NCBI RefSeq assembly: GCF_000002235.5
Contig: NW_022145604.1
Coordinates: 5,367,077 to 5,431,076 of the forward strand
Reading direction: 5' to 3'
Source: Strongylocentrotus purpuratus
Lineage: Eukaryota > Echinodermata > Echinoidea > Camarodonta > Strongylocentrotidae
Length of the DNA stretch: 64,000 bases
This document shows, one piece after another, positions 25,673 to 38,400 of this stretch; position 1 is the stretch's first letter, and each line of letters opens with the position of its first letter. The notes under the pieces were generated by a model. The model was not told the DNA's origin and searched no databases. It saw only the letters and a list, made by a program, of their open reading frames with translations. The position numbers and the translations under genes were made by a program.

Positions 25673-28600
25673 GGGTAGACAATGGACAATATCATGTACC
25701 CCAGTAGTTCTGTGTTCATTTTGCTGTAATTATATTTTTGTGAGAGGCTGGTTTCACTCTACTTTTTCCTAAATATACTTTCTAATACCATTACCCAATT
25801 ACCATGCATCCATCACTGCCAAGTCCGGCAGTCCTTTGGCAAGCTTTAGGTTTAATAGCCTGCAGGGACAGACTCTCTGTGATAATGGACAAAATTCACA
25901 AAGCCTTGAGCCTATACATGTACATGTAGATCCTAACTTTGCAAGTCAAACTGACTTCCGAAGGAGCAGCCTTTGTACTGGGTGCATTCAACAGTCTTCA
26001 AGTTAAGACCCTGTATGAGGCCTAAAAAAAAGATGTTGTATTGCCCTTTACACTGTAGGTGCCAAAACATGGGTCGGTCGGTCGTAATTAAAAAAAAAAT
26101 ACTCCCTCTTTGGGCTGATATTTCTCAGTTTTGAATGTTTTTAATACATTTTTTTCCGAAAAAAAAACGGTAAAAAAAAAAAAAATAAAAAATAAAAAGC
26201 CGACCGTAGATTTCAAGATTTTGGGGCCGGTCGCAAAGGGCAAAACAACTTCTTTTTTTTTAGCCCTGATATACATGTACATGGCAATGAAAGACTTATT
26301 CACAAATAGAAAGGTGAAATTTGCACTTGGGTTAAGACTAGTACACTGTTATATCTGTCCTATTGTATGGAGCAGAAACATGGACAATAAGCAAGGTCAT
26401 GGAAAATAGAATAACATCTTTTGAAATGTGGATTTACAGAAGAATGATGAAAATTTCCTGGAAACAAATGAAAACCAACAAAGAGATATTGCACATGGCA
26501 GGGCGTAAACAAATTGCACTGGTAGGATTAGTTAAGGAGAGAAAAGTCAAATACTTTGGTCATGTTAAAAGGCACCAAAGCCTCTTAAAGGTACTATGTC
26601 CCATTTGCAGGCCCAAAAAATGAAAAAGTTAAATTCCAACTGCATTTGAAAGATAATACTAATTTAGAACTTCCCTAAAAAAGGTGGGGCTTGAAAATGT
26701 CTTCAAGTGGGAAAATAACGACTATTAGTTGTCAAAGCGACTTTAGGGCTATAGAGCCCAAAAGTAATAGTCTTGATTTCAGACAATTGTACCGAATGGT
26801 CATACGTTTTATGCTGCGCAAAGATTCAATCAGTTTAATCTTGGCCATCACAAGAAGTGGGTTATTGATGTAGACAAATGCTAATGTACCCTTTACAACT
26901 CTTTCATGTATGTAATTACCAAAGAAGAAAAAAAGCCAGTCAGTCACTCAATAGTGTCTGACAGTGAAGGCTAGCAAGTAAACGGGTTTCCTTGCATAAT
27001 TTGAATATGAGGACACTGCTAACGTTTACATTTCACAGATAGGACATACATGACATATTCATAATTCCTGCAAAGTTCTACAGCATTTGAGGTTGGCTGC
27101 AAAAGGGACATACCTAACATGTACCTTTACAGGATGTGTTGTAGGGAAGAGTGGAAGGAACTAGACCAAGAGGGAGACCCAGAATCAACTGGGAAGAGAA
27201 TGTCAAGAACTGGAGTAGACTAAAACTGCAAGAGTGCACCAGAATGGCAGAAGATAGAGTGAAATGGAGACTTTCAGAGATGTTGGAATCAACCTCCAAA
27301 CCGGAAGAAGATACTTAGATAGATAGATAGAGTAGGTGCTACGATGGACATGGGTTTGTGCCTACAAACTACTCATGGGCCTCCTAAGGTCACCTTCTAA
27401 TTAGCTTGGTAAATCGTACCATTACATGTTGAGTTGTTCGTAGATTAAGTTACTGTCAGGATATGACTTAATGTGGACCTCTGAGAATTTCCCTACGATT
27501 GGCTCTAACAAACATGTACAATGTACCAGCAAATAACAGGTTACACATCGGTTCTTACTGACTCGATTACAAATATTCGTCAAAACTTGGCCAGTCTACA
27601 GCCTCAGACTTTTATTACACCTGTAACGTAAGGACTGATACTGGTACTTGATACAGTTTAGATCCACTTGCAAGATAAGTCCCTCGAGGCTTGTTCACAC
27701 GATGCAGTGAACAGGAAGAAAAAACGTGAAGGCGACAATATAGAAACTATTTTATATTTGAATGGCAATTGTGAGTGGGGGAGGGAGTAATTAGCTGCAC
27801 TTGATAATGGCCTCTTAAAAAGAAAGGCCAGTTATGGTCTTGCGATTGCATTGTGAAAGAAATGTTGTGGAATCGCTCAGAAAAGGTTGATCATCTAGCA
27901 TAATACTCTAAGTATTGGTGTGTACTGCAAGGTTCTGGAATCATCTAAATGAAATTTGGCCCAGTCTCGGTAAAGTTACAAGCACTGCACACAGAAAGAG
28001 GTATATGGGACTACATGTACGTGGCACGTGCATTATCTATCAGGTCCAAATAGATATAATATTTAACCAAATATATCAATTAGTAGGCGGTTTCTCGGCA
28101 AAATTTGTATCATTACATATTAGTCAAAACATATTCTTTCACATGATTGGTAATAAGAGCTTCCATTTCATTTTTTGAGAGGGGGGCGTTTCCAAAACTA
28201 GTCTTTACCTTTTAACATATACAGTACTCAAAACTGGTACTTCATACAACTGAAGATAAGTCCTTGAAGGCTTGTTCAAATGATGCAGTAAACCAAAAGA
28301 AAAAATGTGGTGATGGCAAAATAAATGGCAAATGCTAATGGGGGGTAATTAGCTACAAATAATAACAGCCCCTTTGAAGGTACCACTCTCAGGGTCCTGC
28401 GTGCAGAAAGATACTGGTATGTAAAATGCACTACATGAATGCCTACATCATTGTTTTTTTGCAGCGAATTTTGATGAGGCTTTACTACGACATGTGTAAA
28501 TTATGACTATGCACTTGTTAAAAGTAAAGTAATCATTAAAGCTAAACTTTAGTACTGGTAATGCGATTGCATTGTGAAAGAAAAGGTGTGAAAGGATCAG

Positions 28601-31600
28601 AAACAGTTGATCATGTAGCATGTAAGTATTGGTGTGCACTGCAAGGTTCTGGAGTCATCAAAATCATAATAAATTTGACCGAGTCTTGGTAAAGTAACAA
28701 ACACTCACATAGAAAGCTATATATGGGACAACACACATCGTGTCGGGGATGGTACTACCTTGGTTTCCTTGTCTTTCTATGCTCATTACTCAGCCAGTAT
28801 ACATTTTCTTCCAAAATTGTTTGGCACATGTCATTTATTTGTAATCTTGAACATTCAGTGTAAGTTTCGTTTGATTCTGTGAGAATTATTAATTTTTTTT
28901 TTACCAGTACTGGAGTTTATCTTTAAACACTTTGGGGTTTTCAAGTGTTGCAAAGGAATCTACATCTGTAGACTACAACTTGGCACTGCTTGTGATGTTT
29001 GTCACATCACATTAATGATCAGCATTTGGAAACACATGAATATGTACAGCAAGTACTACATGTATGTAGTGTTGTCTGAAGTCTACCAAAAGTAGATATT
29101 TTGTGTCATATGAACTATATTACATTTGCTGCATACACATAGCTTTTGCTTTGCAGAGTTTATAGCTACTTTAGCTCTAGGTTTCACAAGACATTGCATA
29201 AACTTGAAAGGGAGATGGTGGCCAGTTTCCATGAGCAGTACATGGAGCTCATAACTTTAAAGTTAAATCTATGTCCTGTTTAGTCACACGCACCCCCCCC
29301 CCACAACTTTTTGTATAAGTTTCTGTCAGAAAATATGCACCCATCTCCCACCCCTCCAACAGAAAGAAAAAAATGTTTTACTTATAAGCAAAATGCATCA
29401 ATGTGTGTACTTTTCAGCACTCAATGCATTTGCAACTTTCCACACATCTTGTTTCGCTTTTAAAAAATCTGAAGGTTCTGAGAGCTTGAGGATGTTCCTT
29501 CTCTTAAAATTGCAGCTTTTCTACAAGCAAACATCATTTGCCCCTTTAAAACTGGGAATTAATTCACAAACATTTGAATAAGAGATCAACGCCAATCAAT
29601 CTCTCTTCTGCCTTTGCGGCTTTACTCAGACTCCCAGAGGAAGTCTTCATATGGAGAGAGAGAGATAGGCCCAAGGGCTAGACATGCCAATCATACACCT
29701 ATTTATAGATATTCAAACATTGAAAGTATGGTTGCTCTAAAAGGACCAATCAAAAACAATTTCATTTTTTTTTCTCTGAATGTTTTGAACCCCATGCCAG
29801 TATGTAAAGCCTGTCTGTACTAGTTTGCCCAGGGGATTAGACCACCCAGCAAGGTCACTGACAGGTTGCTATCTCATCAACTCGGCTCTCAATTAACATA
29901 AGAAAAAGAGGATCATGGGGGACCATGTTTTGAACGGCATGCGAGTATGTTAAATTTGACAGGTCAGCTACAAATGCCGTACTACTTCTGTAGAGAGTAA
30001 TGCATGCTAAAATACTCTCTACAACATTTTTTTTTAAGGTAAAAGTAATTTTAAAGGCTCTAAATGTTTTGAATCCAATGCCAGTATGTTCAATTTGACA
30101 TGTCAGCTTCAAATATTACTTCCGTAGAGGGAAAAGCAAGCTGAAATATTGTCTTCACATGTATCCATAAAAGAATGTTAAACCAATGTGTTCTTTGACC
30201 TGTTGACGCAATGGACGGATGGTAATTTACACTGTACGTCTGGCTTGGGTTTCATGGGCAGGATTTTTATATGATAGATCATTTACATCTTTACATATGT
30301 TGTCATACTCCTTAAAGATAAAGACCAGTTCTGGTCATGCGATTGCATTGTGAAAGAAATGATGTAGAGTCGTTCAGAAAAGGTTGTTCATCTAGCATAT
30401 AAGTATTGGTGTGTACTGGAGGTTCTGGAATCATCAAAATGATAAGAAATTTGGTCCAGTCTTGGTAAAGTTACAAGCACTGTACACAGAAAGATGTACA
30501 TGTACATGGGACTACGCGACACGTGCGTCAATTAGTAGGCGGTTTCTCAGCAAAATTTGTATCATCACATATTAGTCAAAACATTATTCTTTCACATGAT
30601 TGGTAATAAGAGCTTCCATTTCATTTTTTGAGAGGGGGCGTTTCTAAAACTGGTCTTTACCTTTAACTATTACCCCATAGACTGCAGGGTGAAGCTTCTT
30701 GGGAGTGATTTCATACACAGAAGCTGTAACATTTTGTTGATATTTATTGTTAATGGTGATGGGTACTGTTTAACATTATCTTTGAAGTTATTCAGCCTGC
30801 CAGCCAAGCTGAAAATTGCCATCTGAGGCCCCTGGATTTCAAGGTGTCAACAAGTTGCTATGACTACAGTAGCTTGTACAAGCAGATCTTATCATTATAA
30901 TTATGAATTTAGTTTAGAATTACACAATTTTGGCAGTAACTGTTGTGAATGCAGGCGAGACAATAACTGGTTTATTGATGGAAGGTATTATTCATGTAAA
31001 CAGTTGAATTTCCAGTATATCCAGGAACTGTGCATTTAAAGCCCTCTAAAGAGAGTGTTGGGGGCCCCACAAATTTGATGGCAAAATTTCACGGAAATTG
31101 TATCATAACGTGAAAGAGGACAACATTTAAGACACATTTCTGCAAGGAATTTAAAAAAAAATGTGTTCGAAGTCGAATATTGATGAATGAATGCAAAATT
31201 GAAGTTTTCTGCATACAACAGAAAACCCAATTATCTATTCTTTTATCAATATTTGTCTTCATACACATTTTTTTTTTTTGGGGGGGGGGAATATTTGTAG
31301 ACCTGGGTCTTAAATGACATTCTCTTTTTAATACATTATGATACAATTTAAGTGAAATGTTGCCATCAAAATTTTGGCAAATTAGGGGCTCCCAACACTT
31401 TTAATAGGGGGCTTTAATTTTCAGCATACCAGAAACTGTGCATTTAATGGTGGGGGGGGGGGGTGGAGGCACAGTGCAGCACATATTTGCTTACACCAGC
31501 CAGACTGGATGGAATTCTAATCATTTGTATGTACATATTAATCTTGCACGCAACAAAATCTCTCATCCCACTGCCAGGATGATATCGCAATCACAATTTT

Positions 31601-34600
31601 TTTTTGTTGGGGGGGGGGGGGGGTAGCCTGCAGAGACTGTGAAGCTTTCAGTTTGCTTGGAGGATTTTGGACCCTCCTTGGTATGTGGGGGGGGGGGAGG
31701 GGGGGGGGCAGATGATATGAACTCTCAATAGAAATCCACTTTAATCAGTCTTTAAAATTCTTTTCACTGAGACTAAAATACAATGACAGTTTAAACATGA
31801 ACTTGTATGAAACGGAAAGTTGCATTTTGAAGAAATTACAATATCTTTCAAGTATATTGAGAATGAACAATTACTAGTAATAACCTGGGTAAAAAACTAT
31901 TACACTTTTTCAATTTATAAAAACCACTTCACCATTTCAAATTTATCTATTCCCATATTTACAAAGACCACGATGTAAAGTGTGAACTTTTCGATCAGGC
32001 TGTAAATTAGTGATCATCACTGCGCGTCTGCAAAATGGGTCAACTGCTATTTCTGGTGTGTGAGGGTCCTCCCCTCAAAGCCTCTTAATCGCTTGCTCTG
32101 ATTACATAGATGTAGGCTTACATCCATCAAACTATTTATTTTCAATGATGTCATGATCTCTGCATGTCGGCCATTCAAACAAGCTGACTTCATTCGAGAA
32201 AGGAGCAATTCCTTTCTCAAATCTGTTTCATTTAAAGTGGTAGTCCAACTTCGCAATTAGTTGATGTTGCAGAAAGATCACAGAAATGAGTAATTCAGTA
32301 ATTCTATTGTAAGAAAAATCAAATAACCACAAATTTGTTAACATTTGAATGTCATCAGCCATACAAAAATCAGCAACTTTATGATATCCTTTGCAAGTTG
32401 CAAGTTTAGTATGCTCATTTCTTCTAAAAATCCTAATTCATGCAAAGTGCATTTTTATGGAGGGCAAAATATTTAGAACTGAATGACTGCCCTCTTTGCA
32501 GAAGTCAGTGCTTATGGACTGTTACAGGTCCCTATAAAAATATGTGTGATAAGCTTTATCATTACTCCTCATTTCTAAATCATGGCCATCGTCATAGAGT
32601 GAACACGATGGTTCAGTGGTAGAGAAGTGGTCTCGTAACCAGGAGGTCCCAGGTTCTTTGGTAAGGCATTAATCCTCATTACCGAGTCCCACAGAGAGGA
32701 CTTACAGCCGTCGGTCCCCTCGTTGCTTACTTACAAGCATACATACAGTGTATGCTCTCTTTAATGGCAGTAAGGTAACAAACAAACAAACTCAATCAAT
32801 TATCAATATCATCATCACCTTGTCATTCTAGTGCTCTCTTGCTTTCTCCTTCCTCCTCTTTTTGCTATCTATTTCTTCTCTTATTGCTATATATTTTTTC
32901 TCTTACAACAAATGGAAACTTCTGTCCTACATGTAAACAGAACTTCTCTTGAGGTAAAAGCAACTCATTTTGAAAGGGATTTAACCGATCATTGCTTTAG
33001 ACCCAGAATACAATACATGAAGAGTCTAAGTGCAAGAGAAAAAGACACTTCTAGCACTGACAAACAAATGAATATTTCATACGCCCCTCTAGAACTCCTG
33101 GATCAATCTTTTGTCATCTTTGAGAATCATATTGTCAAGTGTCCGTGGCTCTATCATTATCCCCTGAATCGTTAAGTAAGGGATGATTGAGTTGTTAGTC
33201 CTTAAAACTGACATACCGCAGGGAAACCTTGTTTTTTAAGATGGGTCGAAGAAGGCAGGTCAGGTCTGTCCCCATAGCTGTCTTCCATTAACTAATTCTC
33301 AATGAAGCTGTAGTGCCCGCTGCAACACAAAAGTGTTCTCCTGGTTTCTAGAGCGGCATTAACACTGCAAAAATCTATGAAATTTTGGCAGACGTTTCAA
33401 AAACCGCACTCGAGAGATGGACGTTCCTATTTCAATTTTTCATTGTGTTTGCCAGTAAAGACAAAACACCAGAATGTGGGAAAAATCAAAGATTGCAACT
33501 GTGGGAATGCATGCATGGAGATATGAGATAGAGATCATTTTCAAGGCAAAGCCTTTTCAGAAAGATGTGTGTCAAAAGCTGCTTCTGGCCACTCACAAAG
33601 TCAATACTACAATCTATATTGACATCAAAACTAATGCACCAAGACATACCGTCATAATTGAGGCAGTCGCCAACCAAATTATTTACAAAAAAATATCCTT
33701 ACTTCTCTATTTTGATACTGATAACAAGAAATATCTGTCTCACAACTATTTTACCCCTACAGCAAAACTATAATCTAGAGTCAAACTTAATTGTGTTATG
33801 TCCAGGGTTCGATCCAGGTTAAAGTTTGAGGGTCTGTGTGAGTGGGTCCCCACTATTTAAATTTCAAAATTGGAGGGAGGGGGGTGGGAGGGGTCTGGGC
33901 ATTACAATTTAGGAGCCCAGTGTGATGGTCTCCTCTTAGTGTTGCACCCTGCCTATGTTGTTTACATGTACATCTGTCAATATTCTATGAGTGTTGAACA
34001 CTTGTGCTCATACGACACACAGAATAATTCATTAAAAATAAATCAGCAATCACCGATCATGCGGGCAGAGAAAATTATAACAACAAACGGGGGGGGGGGG
34101 GGGGGGGGGGGGGGCATGGATAATACCAAGAAAAAGCCATACCAGGACTTTGCCAGGATTCACAAAGTCATCTGAATCAAGAGAATACCAAATAATAGGA
34201 ACAGAGATTGGGCCGCTACCAGTTGTCACACCTTTATTATACGGCGGCCGCCAAAATGGACTGCATTCTTTGGCTATCGGAAAACTGGCAGCTAACTTCA
34301 TTCTGCCAGTACACGTCTTTCCTAATCACCTATGCTGGGCAGAGTGGACGTGCCTCATCAAGACACTTTTATTTCTTTATTCATGAAGATCAAAACTATC
34401 TCACAAACAGGGATTAAGAGTCAAACTTTGCTCTCAAGGGACAGGAATAAGTGATGAAAATCGTGTTTTGAGTGAGAACCTATTTACATCTTCTTACAGG
34501 CATCCTGTTTTCTTGATGTAATCCTCTTTAATGGGGGAAATTGCCTCTGGTTTTCTCACAAACTATACAAAATAACAGACAACTTCAACAAATATAAGTG

Positions 34601-35398
34601 TGATAAGAAATTGTGGGAGGACATCCCGAACGCTATCAGATTACGGTTTAGAGAAGGGCGTTAACTCATATACTCTGACACAGTTAATGCCCCTCTGGCT
34701 TCGAGCACTGAGATGAAATAATCTTATTTCTTCAAGTAAAAAAAAAATAAATAAAAAAAAAAAGCTCTCATCAACAGCATCAAATAAAACTGTGATGAGA
34801 ACTTTGAGGAGGAGGATGCCACCAGCTACAAGTACTACATGTCTCTTCTTTCTTCAAGATGAAAAAAAATGTTGGTGTAATTTGTACAGCTTTGCCTGGA
34901 CAATTAAGCCAAGCATGCAAAACATGAAAGCTAATTTGATAGTGGGCCTATAGAAGTTATGGGAGACAGAAACAGAAACAGAAATTATTGCAAATTGAAT
35001 ACTAAAAAATAAAATGGAAGACATTGTGCAAGTACATGTAGGCCTAATGCTTAATTTAAATCTTCTAACCAATATACATGTACAATGGAGAAAGCAAAAT
35101 ACCAACTAAAATGAACGTGCCTGATAAGGAAAAAATTGAGTCTGCCCCAGGGGTGATAGTGAGCACTAAAAAAAAAATAGGTTTTTTGTTTTCCCCTCAA
35201 CCACGCCCCCTTGAGTAAAAAAAAAAAAAAGGCGATTCGCGGGGAAAAAAACGGCATCTAACAACATTCCCCCCTTTCGAGTAAGAAAATGGGGAGAAAA
35301 AAATAGAGAAAAAAAATAGGGCAAAATAGGTAAGAATAGAAAAAAATAAGGGGGGAATCAGGAAAATCAGGATAAAAAAGGGAAGAAAAAAAAAATCT

Positions 35399-35454
<56 letters not shown>

Positions 35455-38400
35455 AAATCGGGAAGAAAAAAAAATCGAGAAAAAATCGGGAAAAATCAAA
35501 AAAATCGGGAGGAAACCGATTTAAATCGGGTTTTTATCAGGCCTGGTCTGCCCTTTTATACTCAAGGCTGCCTTACAATTTATATTAAGCTATTGTATGA
35601 TCATATGGTATTTAATGAGAAACTTTTTCTGAATGATTGATGCGACTGTTAGGACCAACCCAATGTAAACACAACGATCATAAAAACCAGCTAAAGACCA
35701 CCTAACTTGAAGTGCACCAACACGAATGTGGACACGTGGGACAGTGTAGCTAATCAATCATCACCTACATGTAGTATGTACACATCCTCTGTTAAGAGCC
35801 AGAAGGGCTTTACCTCTGTAATACAGACTATGAGTTAACACCCTTCTAGCTCTATTAAAGCAGACAGTATTGTTGGGTCTCTACAGAGTTTACACTTAAA
35901 GGCAAACAATGCATATGAGATCTCGAAATTTGGTCTGGACCCCAAAATTTGTGAAAAGTTGAACAAGAGACCCTCTTTAGTACAAAGACACTAAGATTCG
36001 AACCAGACCCAGAGTAAAAAAGGTCAGTGTTGAACCCTGATAAAGCAACAACTTTATAATTAGTCATGAAAATTTACAAAATTCGAAATTGCCGCTTTAA
36101 TTACCTAAGCATTATGTTTTTCATCAATTCTTTCAACATAATAACGCAATGGCTCAGTGGTAGATCGGTGGTCTCCTAAAACCGGGGGGTCCCAGGTTCT
36201 AAACCAATTTGATACACTAGTGCCCTTTGGTAAGGGCACCATAAGGCATTGATCCTCATTACCAAGTCCCTTAGGGAGGACTTAAAGCCGTTGGTCCTCT
36301 GGTTGCTTACAATATACACATGCTTTCTTTAATTAGCAGTCAGGTAAAACAAACAAACAAACAAACAAATATCACATGTACACGTACATGTACTTCTGTT
36401 TTGTTTCGGTTATTATTTTTGTTTTGTTGGTGTACATTCTAAATCCATTTAGTGCCATGGAAGTTCTAATCCTCATTGTAACACATCTGGATAGAAAACA
36501 ACCCTCACCAAGCTGTACGTCTGTCAAGAGTAAACAGCTGAAACATGTGCATACATGTACATGTACATACTGTTCCCCCCACATTATCTATAAATAGCCC
36601 AACATGGCAAGGGGTTGAATGAGATCATACATGTGTAATCATGTCCTCTATTGACTGACTGAACATGCATGGGGAGGAACTCTCGGAAAGCTGCGCAAAA
36701 GTAAAGGGGGAAGTAGCATGATCACTGTCATCCTGATATGATCTACATCAGTACGTTACATGTAACCGAGGAACTGAGTCGAAGATTATAATATTAAGCC
36801 TCAGACAGACGAGTTTTCCAACCAAAAGGCTCTGAATATCCCATCAAATGTTAGCCTGATATCGGTAGGAAAGGGCTCAACTCTACCTCTACTTGCCTGA
36901 CTAGTGACTAAACCAGTGTTTTGGGTTGAAATAAGAGGTAATCCAAGATTTGCTTCCAGTTTTAGTTATTCAAAGATAGAGGATTAGGATTTAGGAATAA
37001 GGATTTGAACTGGGTTTTAGGTTAGGTTTATTGTTTCCTAGGGCACGTGTCCTGTCCCAGGGTAGAAGTGAGGAGTTTGGATAATGTTCATCTAGAATAT
37101 TCAATGCTGAGTGGGGGGGGGGGGGGCAAGGGTTCCTGGAAAATGTACCGTAGAACAAAAAGAAAAAGTAAAGTTTGCAGTGGTGTGATTTAGAGCTTGA
37201 ATGCCCAGACAGGAATTACAAGAAGTTTGCCGATTGTCACATTGATTTAGCATTGATGTGGGGGATGTTATGATTCAGCACCATGTCTTTGTTGTCAACT
37301 CTTCCTGCCTTATACAAGGATTGGACACATCAGCCTTTTTTATGTGAATTTGTTTGGACCTTGTTTTCTTTTATTGATTTGCCTGCTTGATGCATATTAA
37401 CTTAAGTCTTCTTTTTTCTTTTTTCCCTTTTTTTTTTGTTAGGGGGCAACATTATGTACTTACATGTATTTCATTAATGTGAAATTTACTTGTCATTAAT
37501 TTTCCAAATCTACATACAGTGGTAGACCTTTAGTGTACATCACAGCTTGATACTTACAGTGGCATGGTACCTACATGTACACTGTACATGTACATGTACA
37601 AATGTAGTTCAGCCCCCACCAAAAAAAAAAAAGGAAAAAAAAAAGAAATTAGCCCCACCCCACCCCTCCTTTAAATTCATACCCCTTCAAAAATAAAAAT
37701 GGGGAGGCCTTCCTTGATGTAACATAACGTTTACTAACATATTAAAATGATATGCATACTTTTTATACAAAAGTTATTTTTGACAATCTGAAGGCATGCC
37801 TGACATAGCACAAAATAATATATGAGCAGACTTGATTCCAAGTATTTCAGTTCATTCATTTAATAACAGGTTAATGGAATACCTCGTCACTAGGTCCCCA
37901 GGAAAAACAACATCCATAAATTTGAATGTTAGTATCAAACCCATCCATAAGTCATGGAAACTAGTTGATAAAAACTCTTCCACACTTTTCAAGCACATCA
38001 CCACCTTGGTTCTTCCATGTACAGTAATTATATAAACGACACAATAATGTACATACTATATGCAGGCCCCCTATGATGAAAATGAAAGTGAATTCAATAG
38101 GTTAATGTAATCAGCAGAGGACCGATAATCCTGAAATCAGATACAATGTACAGACTATCTGGGTTCCTCAGATTTAGTCCGCTTAACCCAGATCAGCCTT
38201 ACGCGTAGAGCTCTTTAGGATACCCAAGTCTAAAATATCAATCCCTGTACATGGATAGAAAAATGTATGATCTGCCAGTGTAAAAAAGGATGTTCACTAG
38301 AGCTACATGTATATTTGGAGTTCCATCACTTTAAGTAAAATTAAATTGTTGTATTTGATATTAGGGACCAACACATTCAAGAGTATTCTACTGTTTTCCT

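Noticed and set aside
26040-26270. Inverted gtcggtcgg / ccgaccg words around an A-rich stretch as a mobile element
   Set aside because: The pairing is short and the rest is poly(A)/(T); no second copy in the window to define ends.
32831-33175. 114-codon plus-strand frame in intron 3
   Set aside because: No recognisable motif and an unremarkable length for a chance frame in a 64-kb window; the pyrimidine-rich start explains its hydrophobic N-terminus.
33474-33773. 99-codon plus-strand frame in intron 3
   Set aside because: No family similarity that I recognise; no supporting splice or promoter signals.
35197-35499. Phe-rich minus-strand frame
   Set aside because: Translation of a poly(A)/purine tract; no codon structure or homology.
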